From positions 2,446,001 to 2,510,000 of the forward strand of contig JAEMWC010000012.1 in assembly GCA_016490735.1 (NCBI GenBank): a stretch of DNA of 64,000 bases. The letters run 5' to 3'. Origin of the DNA: Pachyseris speciosa. Lineage: Eukaryota; Cnidaria; Anthozoa; Scleractinia; Pachyseridae. The notes below the pieces were generated by a model that had not been told where the DNA came from, did no database searches, and saw only the letters and a list, made by a program, of their open reading frames with translations. The position numbers and the translations under genes were made by a program. Within the stretch, counting starts at the first letter, position 1, and each line of letters starts with the position of its first letter. This document shows positions 52,078-64,000 of the stretch, piece after piece.

Positions 52078-55000
52078 ATGGCTGATGAGCATGAAGAAGT
52101 CGACCAAAATGGTAGTGAAAGGAGAAAGAAGGTCAGATTAGACGAGAAGGAAGAAGAAAAGGATGTAAAAGGTACAATTATTTGTTCGTAGTCTGGGTGC
52201 GCGCTGAATGTCGTCCTTCAAACATGTACAAAACTTGAGTTGATCGTTAAACTGGCTTTTTTTTTTTATCTTAACTCAGACTTACAGTTGTTTGAAAAAA
52301 CGTAGCTTTCCGAATTGCTGTATCGTTCATTATATTTTTTCGTGTTATTTCTGTAACAAAACTGATCTTGCTTCTTTATACACGTACATGCAAGGCTCTT
52401 GTCTATTTTGGCGCGAGATTAACGAGTCCTTTCTCAATACGATCCTGGAATTCTTTGCTTATACACGCGGAGTAAAGGTTTATATTTTATTTTAATCCAT
52501 GATCACTAGACTGGTCAAAAGAGATGGTACAGAACTGGGCCGTTGAGACTTTTGGTGTAGACGTTGGTGAAAAATTTATCGCCGAAGAAGTGACTGGCGA
52601 AACCTTGATTAGCGAACGCATCACGAGTTTGGATGCCATGGAGAGGCTGGGAATCAAAACATTGGGAAAACAAGAGAGATTCATGAAGGCTATTCAGACT
52701 CTGAAAGGTTAAATTTATTTCAGTTTTTTATATATACTGTATACGCCAGTGGGTTTTACTTTAAATGAGGCATAGGGTTTTCCTTCACAGCAAGAGCCGA
52801 AACTTCTGGACCTGAGAATTTTAAAAAGTTTGATCTCTCCAACAGGAAACAGCAGCCAAGCAAGCACATTTAATTCTCATTCTGCAATTAATCTTCATCC
52901 AAAGACTGATAGACTGTTTTCACAAGATGAAAAGAAAAAGCTGACATGTGAAAACAAGCGCATATACAACACAAAGTAAGAAATGATATTTTACTTCAGT
53001 CAGGCAGGGTTTAATTAGAGGAATATGTGATATATTTATGCTGTTAGGGATATCTGGTTATTTCCACAATGAATACTTACTACTACTTTTGGAGATACTC
53101 TTTTCCTTCATTGAGTATTTTGGTTATGTCATCATCAGGGTTCCAGATAAGATTTTAAGGCAGGGTTTTAACAAGGAATTGTGACAGGTCAAATTCTCAC
53201 TGCTCCCACCAAACCTTGATAAATATTCTATTCATTTGTTGGGTCATATACATGTAGCTGACCTTGTAGTGTTTTTGACCTGAGACACCTTTACCTGGAA
53301 CACTGTTATCATTATTATTTTGTTTTGGGAGGGGAAATTGGTATCACTACTCTCTCATGTTGACCCAGGCGGGGTAAGCTAAAAGCATAGAGCTTCACTT
53401 GGATACCGTCATCTACAAGATATTTTAACCGTGGTCAAACAGGGTAAATTTGCTGACAGCCAGTAATTTTGCTGCCTTCAATCTAATGGTTACCACTTAG
53501 ACCACACATGATTTCACTAGGGGACCCTCTACTAGGCAAGGGTGCTTGGCATTTTCTGTGTACTACTCCTGCCATGCTGCCTACCACTGAGAAACATTTT
53601 GACTGGTCTTAACATGATGGAGTGCAAGTACCAGCACAGCAACAAGAAGTCCATACAAAAGTAAAATACCGTGCTCTTATTTTTTTATTTTTATTATTAT
53701 TATTTTTTTTAACAGGAAGAAAATGATAGTTTCAGAAATTAACAAGGAATGGCCTTTGGATGAGGAAGTACCTTCCTTTAGACCGCACCACATTGAAGAA
53801 GTTCAGAAGCTGAATGAATTTGTCAAAAGATTATCTGAGGGGAAGGAATCTTCCAAGTACACCTTTGAAGAGTGTGGTCTTGGACAAAATGCAGTTCATG
53901 AAATGGTGATGATGCAAATGCGAGAACGAAGACATAGAATTAAAGATCTTCAATTACATAAAAGTATCAAAGAAAGTCAAGACGCCACAAGTGATGATGA
54001 CAGTCACCATTACACTGAGAGTGTATATGACTCTAGCAGCAGCAGCTCTACTAACCCTTCACCTCCACCGTCCCAGCTCCTCAGCAAGAAGAAGACTCGC
54101 GAGTATTCAGATTATTTCCACCCAGGTATGTACATGTCACCATCTACTTTCAACAAGATACAATAAAAATTAGATTATTTAAATTCAAACCAAAGTGTAT
54201 CAACTTACATTTGATCATCCAGGGGCAGTTAAAGTGGATTTGCACTAATATGTAAATTTTTAATACAAACGGTAATGGCTTTAGACACATAAATAAAATG
54301 ATAGGCAATGTATGTAAGGCTACTCATGAATGCAGAACACAGAACCTTCTCTGCATTAATTTTTATCTAATATTATCAAGGCCCAGTTCAAACGTCGAAC
54401 TTCACATGTGCTGAATCTAATGCATGTTTTCGCTCATTTGCATTAGGTTTGGCACATGTGAAGTTCGACGTCTGAACCAGGCCTAACACACACAAAGCCA
54501 ATTAAATTTATGTCCTTTATATGCATGCACATTAAATTTATAGACAGTGGAAATCCACCATTATCATGGGTTGTACAGGAAGATAGCCAGGAGTGATCAG
54601 TATCAATTTTCCTCGCAATGCCAACACATACCGGTAGTCAAGAGGGAAGGTGATGAGAATTGATGAAAGGATCACCAAAGAAATGCTTTTATCATGTTCT
54701 CCTTATTTACATGTAAGCACTATAAGAAAATTAAAATCAGTCAGGGAAATTTGCATGTGAATATTTTGTAAACCAATTTACATGTTGGTCAAATGGAATT
54801 TTCTTAATATTAGCTGTTTAAGTGAAATTTTTAAATGGCTTCAAACAATAATAGACTTTTACATTCTTTCTTGCAGATATGACTCAATCAAGCTCTGAAG
54901 TTGTTGTGCTAGTCACACTTAATAAAAACAGCATCAGAGATGTACAGGTGGAAAAACATCTCCGACCACTGAAGAAGTTATTCAACTTGTCGTTGTTGAG

Positions 55001-55132
55001 GGGCAAGATAAAAACACGTATGTCCGTGCTATAGCAAATGCACTGTACTCACACAAATACATCTCATTCAAAGAGGATACCGATTTAGCAAACCTCACTA
55101 GAGAGGACATTACCATTTTAAGGTCATTGTAG
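52078..55132 (+). CDS. SAM-domain protein, accessory gene of the CACTA element (5 exons)
   Basis: Exons 52078-52171, 52510-52707, 52846-52975, 53716-54125 and 54877 onward join in frame with GT-AG introns. Residues 1-31 are charged with a basic stretch (ERRKKVRLDEK). Residues 32-97 form a SAM domain: WSKEMVQNWAVETFGVD, EEVTGETLISE, MERLGIKTLGKQERFMKAI. SAM domains mediate homo- or hetero-oligomerisation and sometimes nucleic-acid binding. Exon 4 gives a charged region, a poly-Ser/Pro segment (YDSSSSSSTNPSPPPSQ) and a basic KKKTREY, suggesting a nuclear protein. In exon 5 the frame stops at 55032-55034 (about 329 residues), but a second frame stays open to the TAG at 55130-55132 (RAIANALYSHKYISFKEDTD), and the two meet at an A-run at 54952-54956. 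A lost base there is the likely cause. Function in transposition is unknown; a TNPA-like end-binding role is only a hypothesis. Confidence 0.78.
54381..54487. mobile_element. 105-bp MITE in intron 4 of the SAM gene
   Basis: AGGCCCAGTTCAAACGTCGA and ACTTCACATGTGC recur inverted on the right side (GCACATGTGAAGTTCGACGT, CTGAACCAGGCCT). Non-coding. Confidence 0.8.
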
Positions 55133-55853
55133 TAGGTTAGACCTATAACCCTTCTGAGTTGTGAATGAGGTTGTCTGTCATTTTTTTCAAAGTTGTGAGA
55201 TGTGCAGTTAAGCAATAATTAAAAGGTTGAAGTTCTTGTATGACTCAGTTGTTTTATATTCTCTTGTTATATGTAGGATTCGTAGTTTTAATCTGGAAAA
55301 TCGCATTTTGTGTTTGAGTTTTCCACATTGGATGGAAAGAAGCTACCAACCATGTTTGGAAGTCAAGCACATTTTTCCATATTTGGAATATGTTTTCCAC
55401 ATTTGGATGTTGAAAATCCCAGTTTGGAAAACCAGTTTTCCACATTTTTTGAGTTTTAATGAAAACATTTTTCATTCTTTGGAAATTTGTAATTCCAGAC
55501 AAGGATAGGTGGCAAACCTAATGTGGACATCTAATTTTCCACATGGTTGAAATTTGATTTAAGCCATTTTCTGTCTTTGGTAAATGAAGATTCTGCTATT
55601 GGATGTCAACAAATCCAAGAATGGATGTCAACAAAGCCAAGAATGGAATTCTTATTTACCACACTTCTACAAGTTCAAGTGAAAGTTTTTTCCACCTTTG
55701 GAAAATTGCAATTACAAGCATGGAATTGCCATAAACCCACTTTGGAAAAAAGGCACTTTTTCCATCATAGGATAATTTCAATAAACCACATAAAAACCAT
55801 TGAATAACCACAAAAATTTTCGTGTGGAAAATTGGGTATTTTTTCCAGTGACA

Positions 55854-56174
55854 TTAGAAGAACATTTTCAGGCTGATTTCTCACTAAGCAACCAGTAAAT
55901 TAGAACTTAATCAGCCTGAACCCCGAAATCATAGCAGGTATTTGAAGGTGTTTACTGTATCTTTTATTTCGGTCATCATCATCATCATCATCATAAACTT
56001 TATTTAAACACAGTATAAATTCATATGTACAAATAAAATATGCTCTTCCATCGAGCCGTGCATTTACAACTAAATCCTACAGTAAAAGAATCACAATGAC
56101 ACCAATCAAGTTCCTTACGTCTGTCAGTGAATTCTACTATCTGTGACAATTTACTGGAAAAACCAAAATTTTTA

Positions 56175-56208
<34 letters not shown>

Positions 56209-57036
56209 TTAATCTTTATTGACTGAGAAAACTTTTTCACTAAAATGAGGTTTTCGAAAAGGACCTCAAAAAGTAAGACTAAAATACATTTACATACACA
56301 TAAAATTAAAAGAAAAAAAAAGAAGGATATGTTAAAAAAAATTATATTAAGAAATTAAAAACATGTCGCTTGAATATATTAATATTAGCAGATTTTCATA
56401 TTACCTGGCTAAGTGAATTAAAGTCATTTACAGCATGATAAAAAAAAAGAATCAATGTATGTATGTATGTATTTATTTATTTATTTGCCATCTTCATAAT
56501 ATATACATGTGCAAGAATTATACCTGAGTTAGTGGCGAGGAGACCTCTGGAAACCACAAGGCTTATATGAGAGGCCACCTCAAAGGACAATATTAGATTA
56601 AAATTTGGTGCTGGGTGAGTGTTGCATGACAGATTCAAGATTTTTTAAATAAATATTCTAACATCCTTTTCTTAAAGGTACAGAAACTTGCTGAACAGGT
56701 AATTGAAGTAGGGAGAGAATTCCAAATTTTAGGACCTTGAAATGTGACTAGAATGTGGAGCGATTACTTTGAAAACATGACATTGTTATTGTGAATAGAA
56801 ATAGTTTGCCAACAGGGATTCTTTAAAAGACTTCAAAGTTGTTTGATTTTTAACTTGAGTAGGAAGGCTGTTCCAGAGTTTTGCAGCACGACTGGTGTTC
56901 CAGGGGCATTTTGAATATCAGCAATTAAGTGCTTGAGGGTACCTAGTTCCAATTTGACCAACAAAACAAAAAAATTATCATGACATAGCTTCTTGAACAA
57001 ATTCTATTTACGGTAATTTAACAGATCCAATTTAAA
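55854..57036 (-). mobile_element. Series of minus-strand LINE 3' ends
   Basis: Three LINE tails point the same way: TTTAAATAAAGTTTATGATG (about 55976-56000), an AAT repeat with ATAAAGATTAA (56176-56222), and TGTA/ATTT repeats (56454-56490). The third is followed on the minus strand by GPKIWNSLPTSITCSASF..FKKRMLEYLFKKS with its stop at 56635. Another fragment near 56815-56905 reads AAKLWNSLPTQVKNQTTLKS. Both are ORF2 C-terminal ends of CR1/L2-like elements; all are 5'-truncated. Confidence 0.75.
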
Positions 57037-57217
57037 TTTTAGCATCATTTTTAATCAGGAAAAAGCCTCATTTGCATATACTTTCAACACTTATTTGCAT
57101 ATGCGACTACAAAACTAGTTTCATCTAAAGACCTCATTAGTTAGTCACCATGATGTGGCGACCAACTGATGGCTCATATGCAAATGAGGCTTTTTCCTGA
57201 TAAAAATGATGCTAAGT
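57037..57217. mobile_element. 180-bp MITE with TAGCATCATTTTTA ends
   Basis: The left arm (TAGCATCATTTTTAATCAGG, AAAAAGCCTCATTTGCATAT) recurs inverted at 57175-57217 with few changes. Arms are about 43 bases. Non-coding. Confidence 0.85.
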
Positions 57218-60200
57218 AATACTTTCTTAGCTTCTACGAACACAATTTTGCAACAATTTAAATTTAAATTTAACACGTATAATTATCTTTGCTTAGCTAG
57301 GGGCTAACTAGAAAACTTTAGTTTATTTAGCCCCTGGACACCTTTAAACTGTAATAGTTTAGCTTTTTCCCCCTTTTATAGCTCTCAAATACTTCAAAAA
57401 GAATGAAACACTAACAATATAATAGGTGCCATAAAGATTGTTGTTGCAGTGTTGTTGTTAACTTAAAAAAAATTTTTTCCTTTTCTGCAATGATTTCTTT
57501 TTGTTTCTGTTTACAGGCAAGCTGTGTCTCTAACTAACTGGAACCATGAAACTGTTTAAGTACAGAATTTTGTTATTGATTTCTGTCCCTCAGGGTTCCA
57601 CAGAAGATCAGGTCGGTCCCTGACTCACTATCTTTATTGGAGCGCAACAAAGCTCTTGGAACATCTCACAGGATTGGCCAAGAAAGCAATAAACAAACTC
57701 AACACAGAGGATATGAATAGTATCTATTTATTGAGACCAGCCAACAAAGGACCTGGACACAGTTTCTTCAGGATAGACTTGCACTCTCCAATTCAATGTT
57801 TTTACAGCTAATGTAACTGTTTACACATAATGAGTGGTGTGTCAAGGAAATATGTTCAGGGTTGTGTGACGCAGCTTCACATCAGAATATCTTATGCATT
57901 GATATCAGATAAAACTAAGAATTACTGTAGCACGGAAAATTGATTAGATTGGGCAAACAAGGTGTCTCAAGGTAATGTAGCCAGGATTGAAGACTAAAAG
58001 TAACTCATCATGTCATATTTTGTTTAATTAATATCAATAGCTGGATATTACAGTCAGAGAGTGAGTCTTGGTTTAAGGTGGATAACATTGGTTTTTAACA
58101 CTTTCCAGCTCCTGTACTTTGGTGAATCATCACCACCAATATTTATAAGTTTTTAGCTTTAGAGTGGTATCAAACAAATCCCCAAACATTGGTGAACAAG
58201 TTAGGAAATTATTCCTACTCAATAGGTTGCCATAGCAACATTATAACCTGTTAGAGAGACCCCTAATTTTACCTTCAAGCGACAATAACTCAAGAGTGGG
58301 CTCGGTGACCCCCATTTTGTAGCAATGAAAAGTGATAAGCATGTGAAAATCCAACATTTTGCAGAGTTTTCAAAAAATTATAGGAGTATGTTCAGCACCA
58401 CTTTCCATTTTCAAAAATTTAATGTGGCTCTGAATCCACTTCTATGCATTTTTTTAACCTTGCAGAAAGTTGTATTTTATTGTGCTAAAGATTTCCCAAC
58501 AATAAAAAGTGATGGTTACCAAGCTTGTTTTTGAGTTATTGTTGCGTAAAGCTAAAATTAGGGCTTAGTTGCTATGGTGACCTATAATGTTGCCTTTCCA
58601 TCATACTCTTTTGAAAGGTAATCAGAAAGCAAACACATGGATATCAGGACCAAGCTAAACAGAAATATTAAACTGCCACAAAGCTTATATAGGAAAATGT
58701 GGCAAACCCCTTTGTGTCTGTGTGTACATTTTATTTTTACGCTGGGAAAATAGTACATGGTTAGGGGCTGGAAGTGCTTCCAACCCTATTACCTGCAAGA
58801 GTGCTGATTACAAACACCAATTTAAACTGCCTCTTACTCTCTACTACTTCTCTGGGTAGTCCCAGTGTCCTTGCGATGGAGGTAAATTATCGGCAAGAGT
58901 CACTACCTCTCACGTGCACAATAAATCCAACATCCTCCCCTTTCCCCCTCCACAACACACATGCGTTCAAAAAAGGGAAGGGAGTGGTACTACAATAATA
59001 TGGAAGAAAAATAGCCTGTTGAGAGAGAAAAATGCAGGTTTATGACTCAAGAAAAATTGAGAAGGCGTGGGTACCCAACCTGTAGGGTTGGACAAAAGAA
59101 AATGCAAATTGAGGTCCTGAGAAAAAGTACAAAAAATGAGACAATCGCCGCAGCCCTTTCTGAAAAAGAACAGGGAAATGAAACTGAAAAATAGTTACTA
59201 AAGGAAAATGGTTATGAAGCCTGGGAAACATAAAAGGAGTTATACAAACAGGCCGAGATTTATGTTGGAAGGTCTATGACAGTGCACATCTTGTGTTTTG
59301 CACTCATCTACTATGCACGAATTACATAATCGTAATGTTACTATTGGTTAGTCGCATGAACACGCGTAACCAGCAATTGGTATTTCTACAGGGTCAACCC
59401 AACAATAACAAACAAAAATATATAACAAAGAACTTTGCTAAGTTTCATAACCATTTCCCTCAATTAACTATGCCTGGAGTGAGGTAAAAAATGAAAAGTA
59501 TGTCATACAAGGGGAAAATGCATCATAAAACTTCCACATTAAAAAATAAACAAAAAATGTCAAACTAATGCCACCTGGGGAGAGAGTGCAGGGAGTGCCT
59601 CCCTACACTCCCTCTTCCTACTCTGTGGTACAGGAGAGAGTGAACCCTCTGCGGTGTCTCAAGCATTTGAAGTAAATCACGGAGACAGAGTTTCGCTGCA
59701 TCACTATAAGTTGTGGTGCAGCACTTTATTTTTTTTAATAATTATATTACTCGTGGAGGAGTCTGCCTCTTTATTGTTAGCATCCTTTGCTTTTTAGTTA
59801 CAGGGTTTTAGAAGACTGGCCTAGTATAGTTAGAGTAGAAGTTTAATTTTGAATTGGTAGTCTTTTGTACGACTTTGCTAAAGTATTCTAACAATAATTG
59901 GAATCCTTTTCTTTGTATGAACAGCAACCATGGTAAAGAATTCAGCCAAAATTGGAGGCAGTTCGATATTATATTTGTAATTGCCATTTGAGGCTATTTA
60001 GTCTTCCACAATCCTTAATTGACGCTTTTATTTAGTCTTTTAAAAACTGCCAAATGTGTTGCTTTTCTAATGTGATCGATTTTCCTGTTAACTGTTATTC
60101 AGCTGATGGGAAATGAAAACGTGTGCGAAAATTTACTTTCTTTGTTCTATTTAAATCTTGCTCGCCGTGGTTTTGAAATGTTTTTTCTGGACAAACCAAA

Positions 60201-61397
60201 AGCTATACATTTATTTGCTCCGCTAGTTTTCTTTTTTAAACGACAACGTCCCTAACTTACCTTTCGGTTTTTCGAGGGAGTCACATCACTGCAGTACTAA
60301 AAATTAAAAGTTTTCAACTAACAATCAATGCTCTCCTCAGTTTCCAGAGAAACAAACAAAGACAAAGAATGTTCATCAAAAACGTGTCATAATGAAACTT
60401 TAGTTATTGCTGTTGTTCACCATAACCTATTGCTTCCTATTTTCCTTCTAATATTTGGTGTGGTAGAAACTTATCTGACTCATACGAAGTAATAAAGCTT
60501 TAATAATCACTCGGCCAAGAAGCTTTCTCGTTTCAATTTTTCTTTTTGTAAATCAGTAGCAATTACTATATAACGAACATACTCCATGTCATTGCCTTAA
60601 TGCTGTTTTTCGTTCTGGCCTATCAAAAGCAACTGGATATTACGATCGTTTTTGTCGGCCTTACTAAAGATTCATCTAAACAGCTGATCTTAAGCAGAAA
60701 TTGATCACTATAATTCATGCGAAAAAAGTCTGTTAGTGTTGCATATATTTGCAGTCTTCATGCAATGCATACGATGACCTATTAGGACAGAAACAATTAA
60801 ATCCTTGCAAACTGAAAATCGACACTCCGGTACCTTTTACTAGCCTGAGAAGAAAGTAGCATAGCAAAATATGAAACTAATTCGTCCGTCTTTAACTCTA
60901 TCAATTTTGTATTATATATTGGGAGTGTACGATGCGGCTTAGATGACGATTACAAACTAGAACAGAAACAATTCAATCTATACGAAATCTACACGAACTT
61001 AAAATAGACATTTCGAAACCTTTTACGAAAACAAACTAAGTATCGATAAAAACTTTTTAGCAAAAAAATGCTGTTTAAAGTTTTTCAAGTGCGTTTTGTT
61101 TCCCAAGTATCTTTTGGTTAAAATTTGATGCTATAAAATTTTCCAAATCAGTGTTTTTTTGGCTTTGGCCGAGTCTGAAGATTGTGAAAAGAGAACTCGA
61201 TTGGAACGCAATAGCAATGTGAAAAAAAAAAGAAAAAGAAATTCGTTTCAGAATTCTATGGTTCCGTTGCTGCATGTTCATTCAAAGAAATAGATTTCGT
61301 GATATGAAATGAGAATCTGACACCTAAATCCTAAGAAAAATTGCTGTACAGTTTTCTCTTCCAATTTCATCTTTGTGATTTCTTAATATGTTTTTGC
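57218..61397. other. Long AT-rich stretch without recognised genes
   Basis: I see no coding region with domain signs, no tRNA head and no clear transposon ends here. Short frames are consistent with chance. Confidence 0.5.
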
Positions 61398-61862
61398 TTA
61401 CGATTCCATAACTTTGGGTGGCACAAGAAATAATTTTCGTTTAGTTGCAATACTACTCGATTCCCACTTACTTAGACTTGTATCAAGTGTTTTTAGCTCA
61501 TCAACTGTAAGAGTTCTCAGTTGCTGAAAGCTGTAACTGTAGCTTACATGCAGTTGTATCCATGTATAACTTGTGGCCTGACAGACTTTGCAGTCAGATG
61601 TGATCCTTCGAATGTAGCTTTTCCCGTTGTCAGAATAGAGTACGGTCTTTTCCAGAGTGAGAAACAAACTTGAGTAAAAGAATTTGGCCGTATCTTAATC
61701 AGGTTGCGCAGGCTGGAGTTGCCACAGAACTTGGACATTTCTCTGGTGACTTGAAAACTTCCGATCCGCAGTGGTTGTCGATGTTTACTGCGCATGTTCG
61801 TGTCGTGCCAAGCTCCTTGAACTAATAGTTTCTTAATTCTTAGCCACTCCAAGACAATCTGA
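61398..61862 (-). other. Possible exon of unknown protein
   Basis: Two overlapping minus-strand frames are open here. One follows a good acceptor (CCGTTTCAG at about 61863) and begins IVLEWLRIKKLLVQGAWHD; the other ends TKRKLFLVPPKVMES at 61398. No domain is recognised and neither frame is convincing alone. Confidence 0.18.
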
Positions 61863-62694
61863 AACGGATAATAAGCGTTTCAATTTAGAAAAGTTAAGCT
61901 GTAATGATTTCTTACTTATTAACATGAGTTATGTCTATGACAAAAACTCGGCATTTACTGCCAAGGTCCAACACCTAAATAATGTTCCTCATCCAATCAC
62001 ATTTGAAAACAAATCATGTGGACTCCTCTCTCAAGAAGTAATAATTTGGTAAAGTAATTTGAAGAGAAAACATTTAAAATATTTTTTAAATACAGGATAA
62101 ATGCAAGATGTTGTTTTATATATTAGGCTCCTTATTTTATACGTCTTGTAAACTAAAAAAACCATTAATAGAAAATCGCTAGTAACATGTTTACAAGTTG
62201 TAGCAGATGATAAATGCATTGTTAAGCTACTTTTATTTGCGGAGTATTTGTTGTTGATGATAATGATTTTATTACATTCCCTTACGCCTTGTTAAGTGGT
62301 ATTAATTGCAAGGTTATAAAATGAAGGGAAGACTCAGTAGCGAGGAAACATCAGCGGGCTGTTTATTGCCGTGAATGCTCTACAACAAACAGAAAACCGA
62401 ATCGTTTCATTGTGCTAGCTAGCGTCAGAATCCACAATTCTAGTTCAGCTGGAGTAATTGTCGTGTGAAATCTTTTGAGATTTGTTAACTTTTAGATGAC
62501 AATTTGTTAGGAGCGCATTTGAGTTCCATAAGAAAATACATTGGTTATTCGATGAGGAAAACTTCCCATAATACTGAGATAAGCTTATATTTCATTCTTA
62601 ATCATAAAAACTACAATTTACTCGATTGTGATTGGTTTAAAAATCTCCTATTTCACTTGCCATGCAAGTTGTTATCCAACAGTTCAATAAGCCA

Positions 62695-62729
62695 GTCACA
62701 TTCAAAGTAGTGTTTTAAATCAACCAATC

Positions 62730-62762
<33 letters not shown>

Positions 62763-62766
62763 CAAC
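62695..62766. repeat. Short direct repeat TTTAAATCAACCAATCACA
   Basis: TCACATTCAAAGT..TTTAAATCAACCAA occurs about two and a half times in tandem. Seen directly. Confidence 0.8.
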
Positions 62767-62949
62767 CTTGGTTTCAATCGCCCTTCATTTTGATTATAGT
62801 CAATTTCACAGCGACATTGAGTGAATGCAGGCTTTCTTTGTCAGTCTTTTAATGAAAAATTTCTCTTCCTTTATAACTTGGCTCTTCTTTTCTCGGAAAT
62901 TGTAATTTTTATGATTAATTGGTAATAAGACTTCCTGTTGTCCAATTCG

Positions 62950-63010
62950 GTCTGTGATACGATACGATACGATAATCTTTATTTAAACACGATCAATTCA
63001 TCAGCCCATA
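62950..63010 (-). mobile_element. LINE 3' tail remnant
   Basis: A CGATA repeat followed by ATCTTTATTTAAACACG reads on the minus strand as the TAAATAAAGAT end of a LINE with its satellite tail, like the one at 55976. Confidence 0.5.
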
Positions 63011-63828
63011 AAAACACTTATTTTTTTCTGAAGCATCTCAGTGGTCTGGAATCCTAAATCCTTGAATCTGATTTGCTGATGGCGCGTGCAGCAGTGGTCC
63101 GGATTTTCCCATCCGGACCCCGAGTACGGACCGCTGCTGAATTTGAAGCAAACTTGGAAGCGAGCGAGAATTTCCATCAAAAAGAAAGCGCAAAAATGGC
63201 GTAAATGATGTTTTATATCAACCGTGAATGGTTGTTAAGTGGATGAAGGAACAAGCAGTGGGATTGAAATCGTTGCAATTTCTGAAAAAGGCGAGTACGC
63301 ACAATTAACTGAGTACACATCCGAATTTAATTTCAAAGTTGTAGGTTAGTTTATACGCCATATGTTATTACAAGTTTGGTGTTGTGAACAGTTGTGAACT
63401 CCATTTCGTGCTGTCATCTTTTCCTTTTCTCTTGTATAATCGAGGTCTTTTCACGATTTAATCAAACAAGAAAGCACACGCTTGTATTTTGTTGTGCATT
63501 CCGTCAGTCGGTGTTGTACAAATTTTACGCTTGTAGTTGTTGTTCGTTGTTGTAGCGATAACTGTCGTTACAGGAGCGTAGCGTGAGATTTTGAAGGTGT
63601 ACGCACAGCGCGGAAATTTGGAACTAGGGGGGTCTGTGGGCATGCTCCCCCAGAAAATTTTGAAATTTAGGGTCTCGGAAATGCCATTTCCAACTATTTC
63701 CGCGGAACATTTTTTTATAAATAAATGCGACGGAAAATGCGGTAGTTAGTTGTTTATTTTACCCATCTCTAGAGTTTTCGGTAACCTACAACAAAAAAGG
63801 GGGTAAAACAATGATAAAAACAGGGGGT

Positions 63829-64000
63829 TTACAAGCAAAGGGCAAGACGTCTACCCTTCAGACGGGCTAACTCTGTTATAACATCATCAATGTCAACGTC
63901 CTTGTGCTTGTGAATGTGCAAAATTGCTAAAGAGCTCAATCTCCCTTCTGTCATGGTACTTCGTAAGGGCGTTTTCAATCTCTTCATAAATAACCCGGGA
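63829..64000 (-). CDS. hAT transposase C-terminal end (partial)
   Basis: The minus strand from the window edge to a TAA at 63829-63831 reads MKRLKTPLRSTMTEGRLSSL then AILHIHKHKDVDIDDVITEL and a short basic tail. The RLKT.LRSTM...RL..LA.LHIH pattern is the hAT-family C-terminal dimerisation region found in ZMYM/hAT-type transposase proteins. The catalytic part lies beyond base 64000, so intactness cannot be judged. Confidence 0.75.
   Translation of the reverse strand, partial: PGLFMKRLKTPLRSTMTEGRLSSLAILHIHKHKDVDIDDVITELARLKGRRLALCL

Larger units (their letters stand above)
50776..55850. mobile_element. CACTA/EnSpm-type transposon with divergent gene pair (5.1 kb)
   Basis: The left end is CACTGGAAAAAATGACCAAT and the right end is the inverted CACTGGAAAAAATACCCAAT, with similarity over about 46 bases. 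The element is flanked on both sides by ACA, a 3-bp target duplication. CACTG termini and 3-bp duplications are the known marks of CACTA/EnSpm elements. The left subterminal part carries a 105-bp tandem array; the right part (55230-55850) is rich in TTTTCCACA and TGGAAA words. Inside are a short minus-strand gene stub (51645-51846) and the plus-strand SAM gene. No catalytic transposase domain is present, so the copy is non-autonomous. Confidence 0.85.

Noticed and set aside
57480..57800. Possible plus-strand exon after CTGTTTACAG near 57520
   Set aside because: The frame after the acceptor stops within a few codons and no partner exon could be found.

Overview
The window is nuclear DNA of an animal, most likely an anthozoan cnidarian such as a stony coral. 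The evidence is AT-rich sequence, GT-AG introns, tRNA-derived SINEs, L2-like LINEs, many families of DNA transposons, and a fibrillar collagen gene whose N-propeptide carries a WAP domain, as known from cnidarian fibrillar collagens. The species cannot be named from the sequence.

Positions 1-37401 (minus strand) are the 5' part of one host gene. Twelve exons encode a signal peptide, a short charged segment, an eight-cysteine WAP domain, a Cys-containing linker, a minor Gly-X-Y helix of about 18 triplets, a non-helical linker, and the start of the main helix. The 3' end lies beyond base 1. Its introns are packed with mobile DNA. A two-gene Kolobok-type transposon (5431-10610) sits inside an older TA-flanked element (5204-11561). 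An intact piggyBac (13330-16188) abuts a second TTAA element (16185-18175). There are also a SINE split by a piggyBac-like MITE, a 92-bp minisatellite invaded by a SINE, several foldback elements, and a 1.7-kb long inverted repeat (33165-34855).

Positions 37402-50775 are intergenic repeat country: an L2-like LINE end, a near-perfect SINE palindrome, a frameshifted Tc1-like transposase, a cluster of tandem and inverted tRNA-SINEs bracketed by two inverted MITE copies, and further SINEs and MITEs.

Positions 50776-55850 are a complete CACTA/EnSpm-type element with CACTG termini, an ACA target duplication and a 105-bp subterminal tandem array. It has two divergent genes: a stub of the transposase-type gene with a Cys-rich CPC..C motif, and a five-exon gene for a SAM-domain protein. 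From 55854 to the end are LINE 3' ends, MITEs, sparse unique sequence, and the C-terminal end of a hAT transposase at the window edge.

The two most unusual items are the transposons that carry a second, divergently transcribed, non-transposase gene: a P2X7 C-terminal ('ballast')-like protein in the Kolobok element, and a SAM-domain protein in the CACTA element. Apart from the collagen gene I see no convincing host gene.
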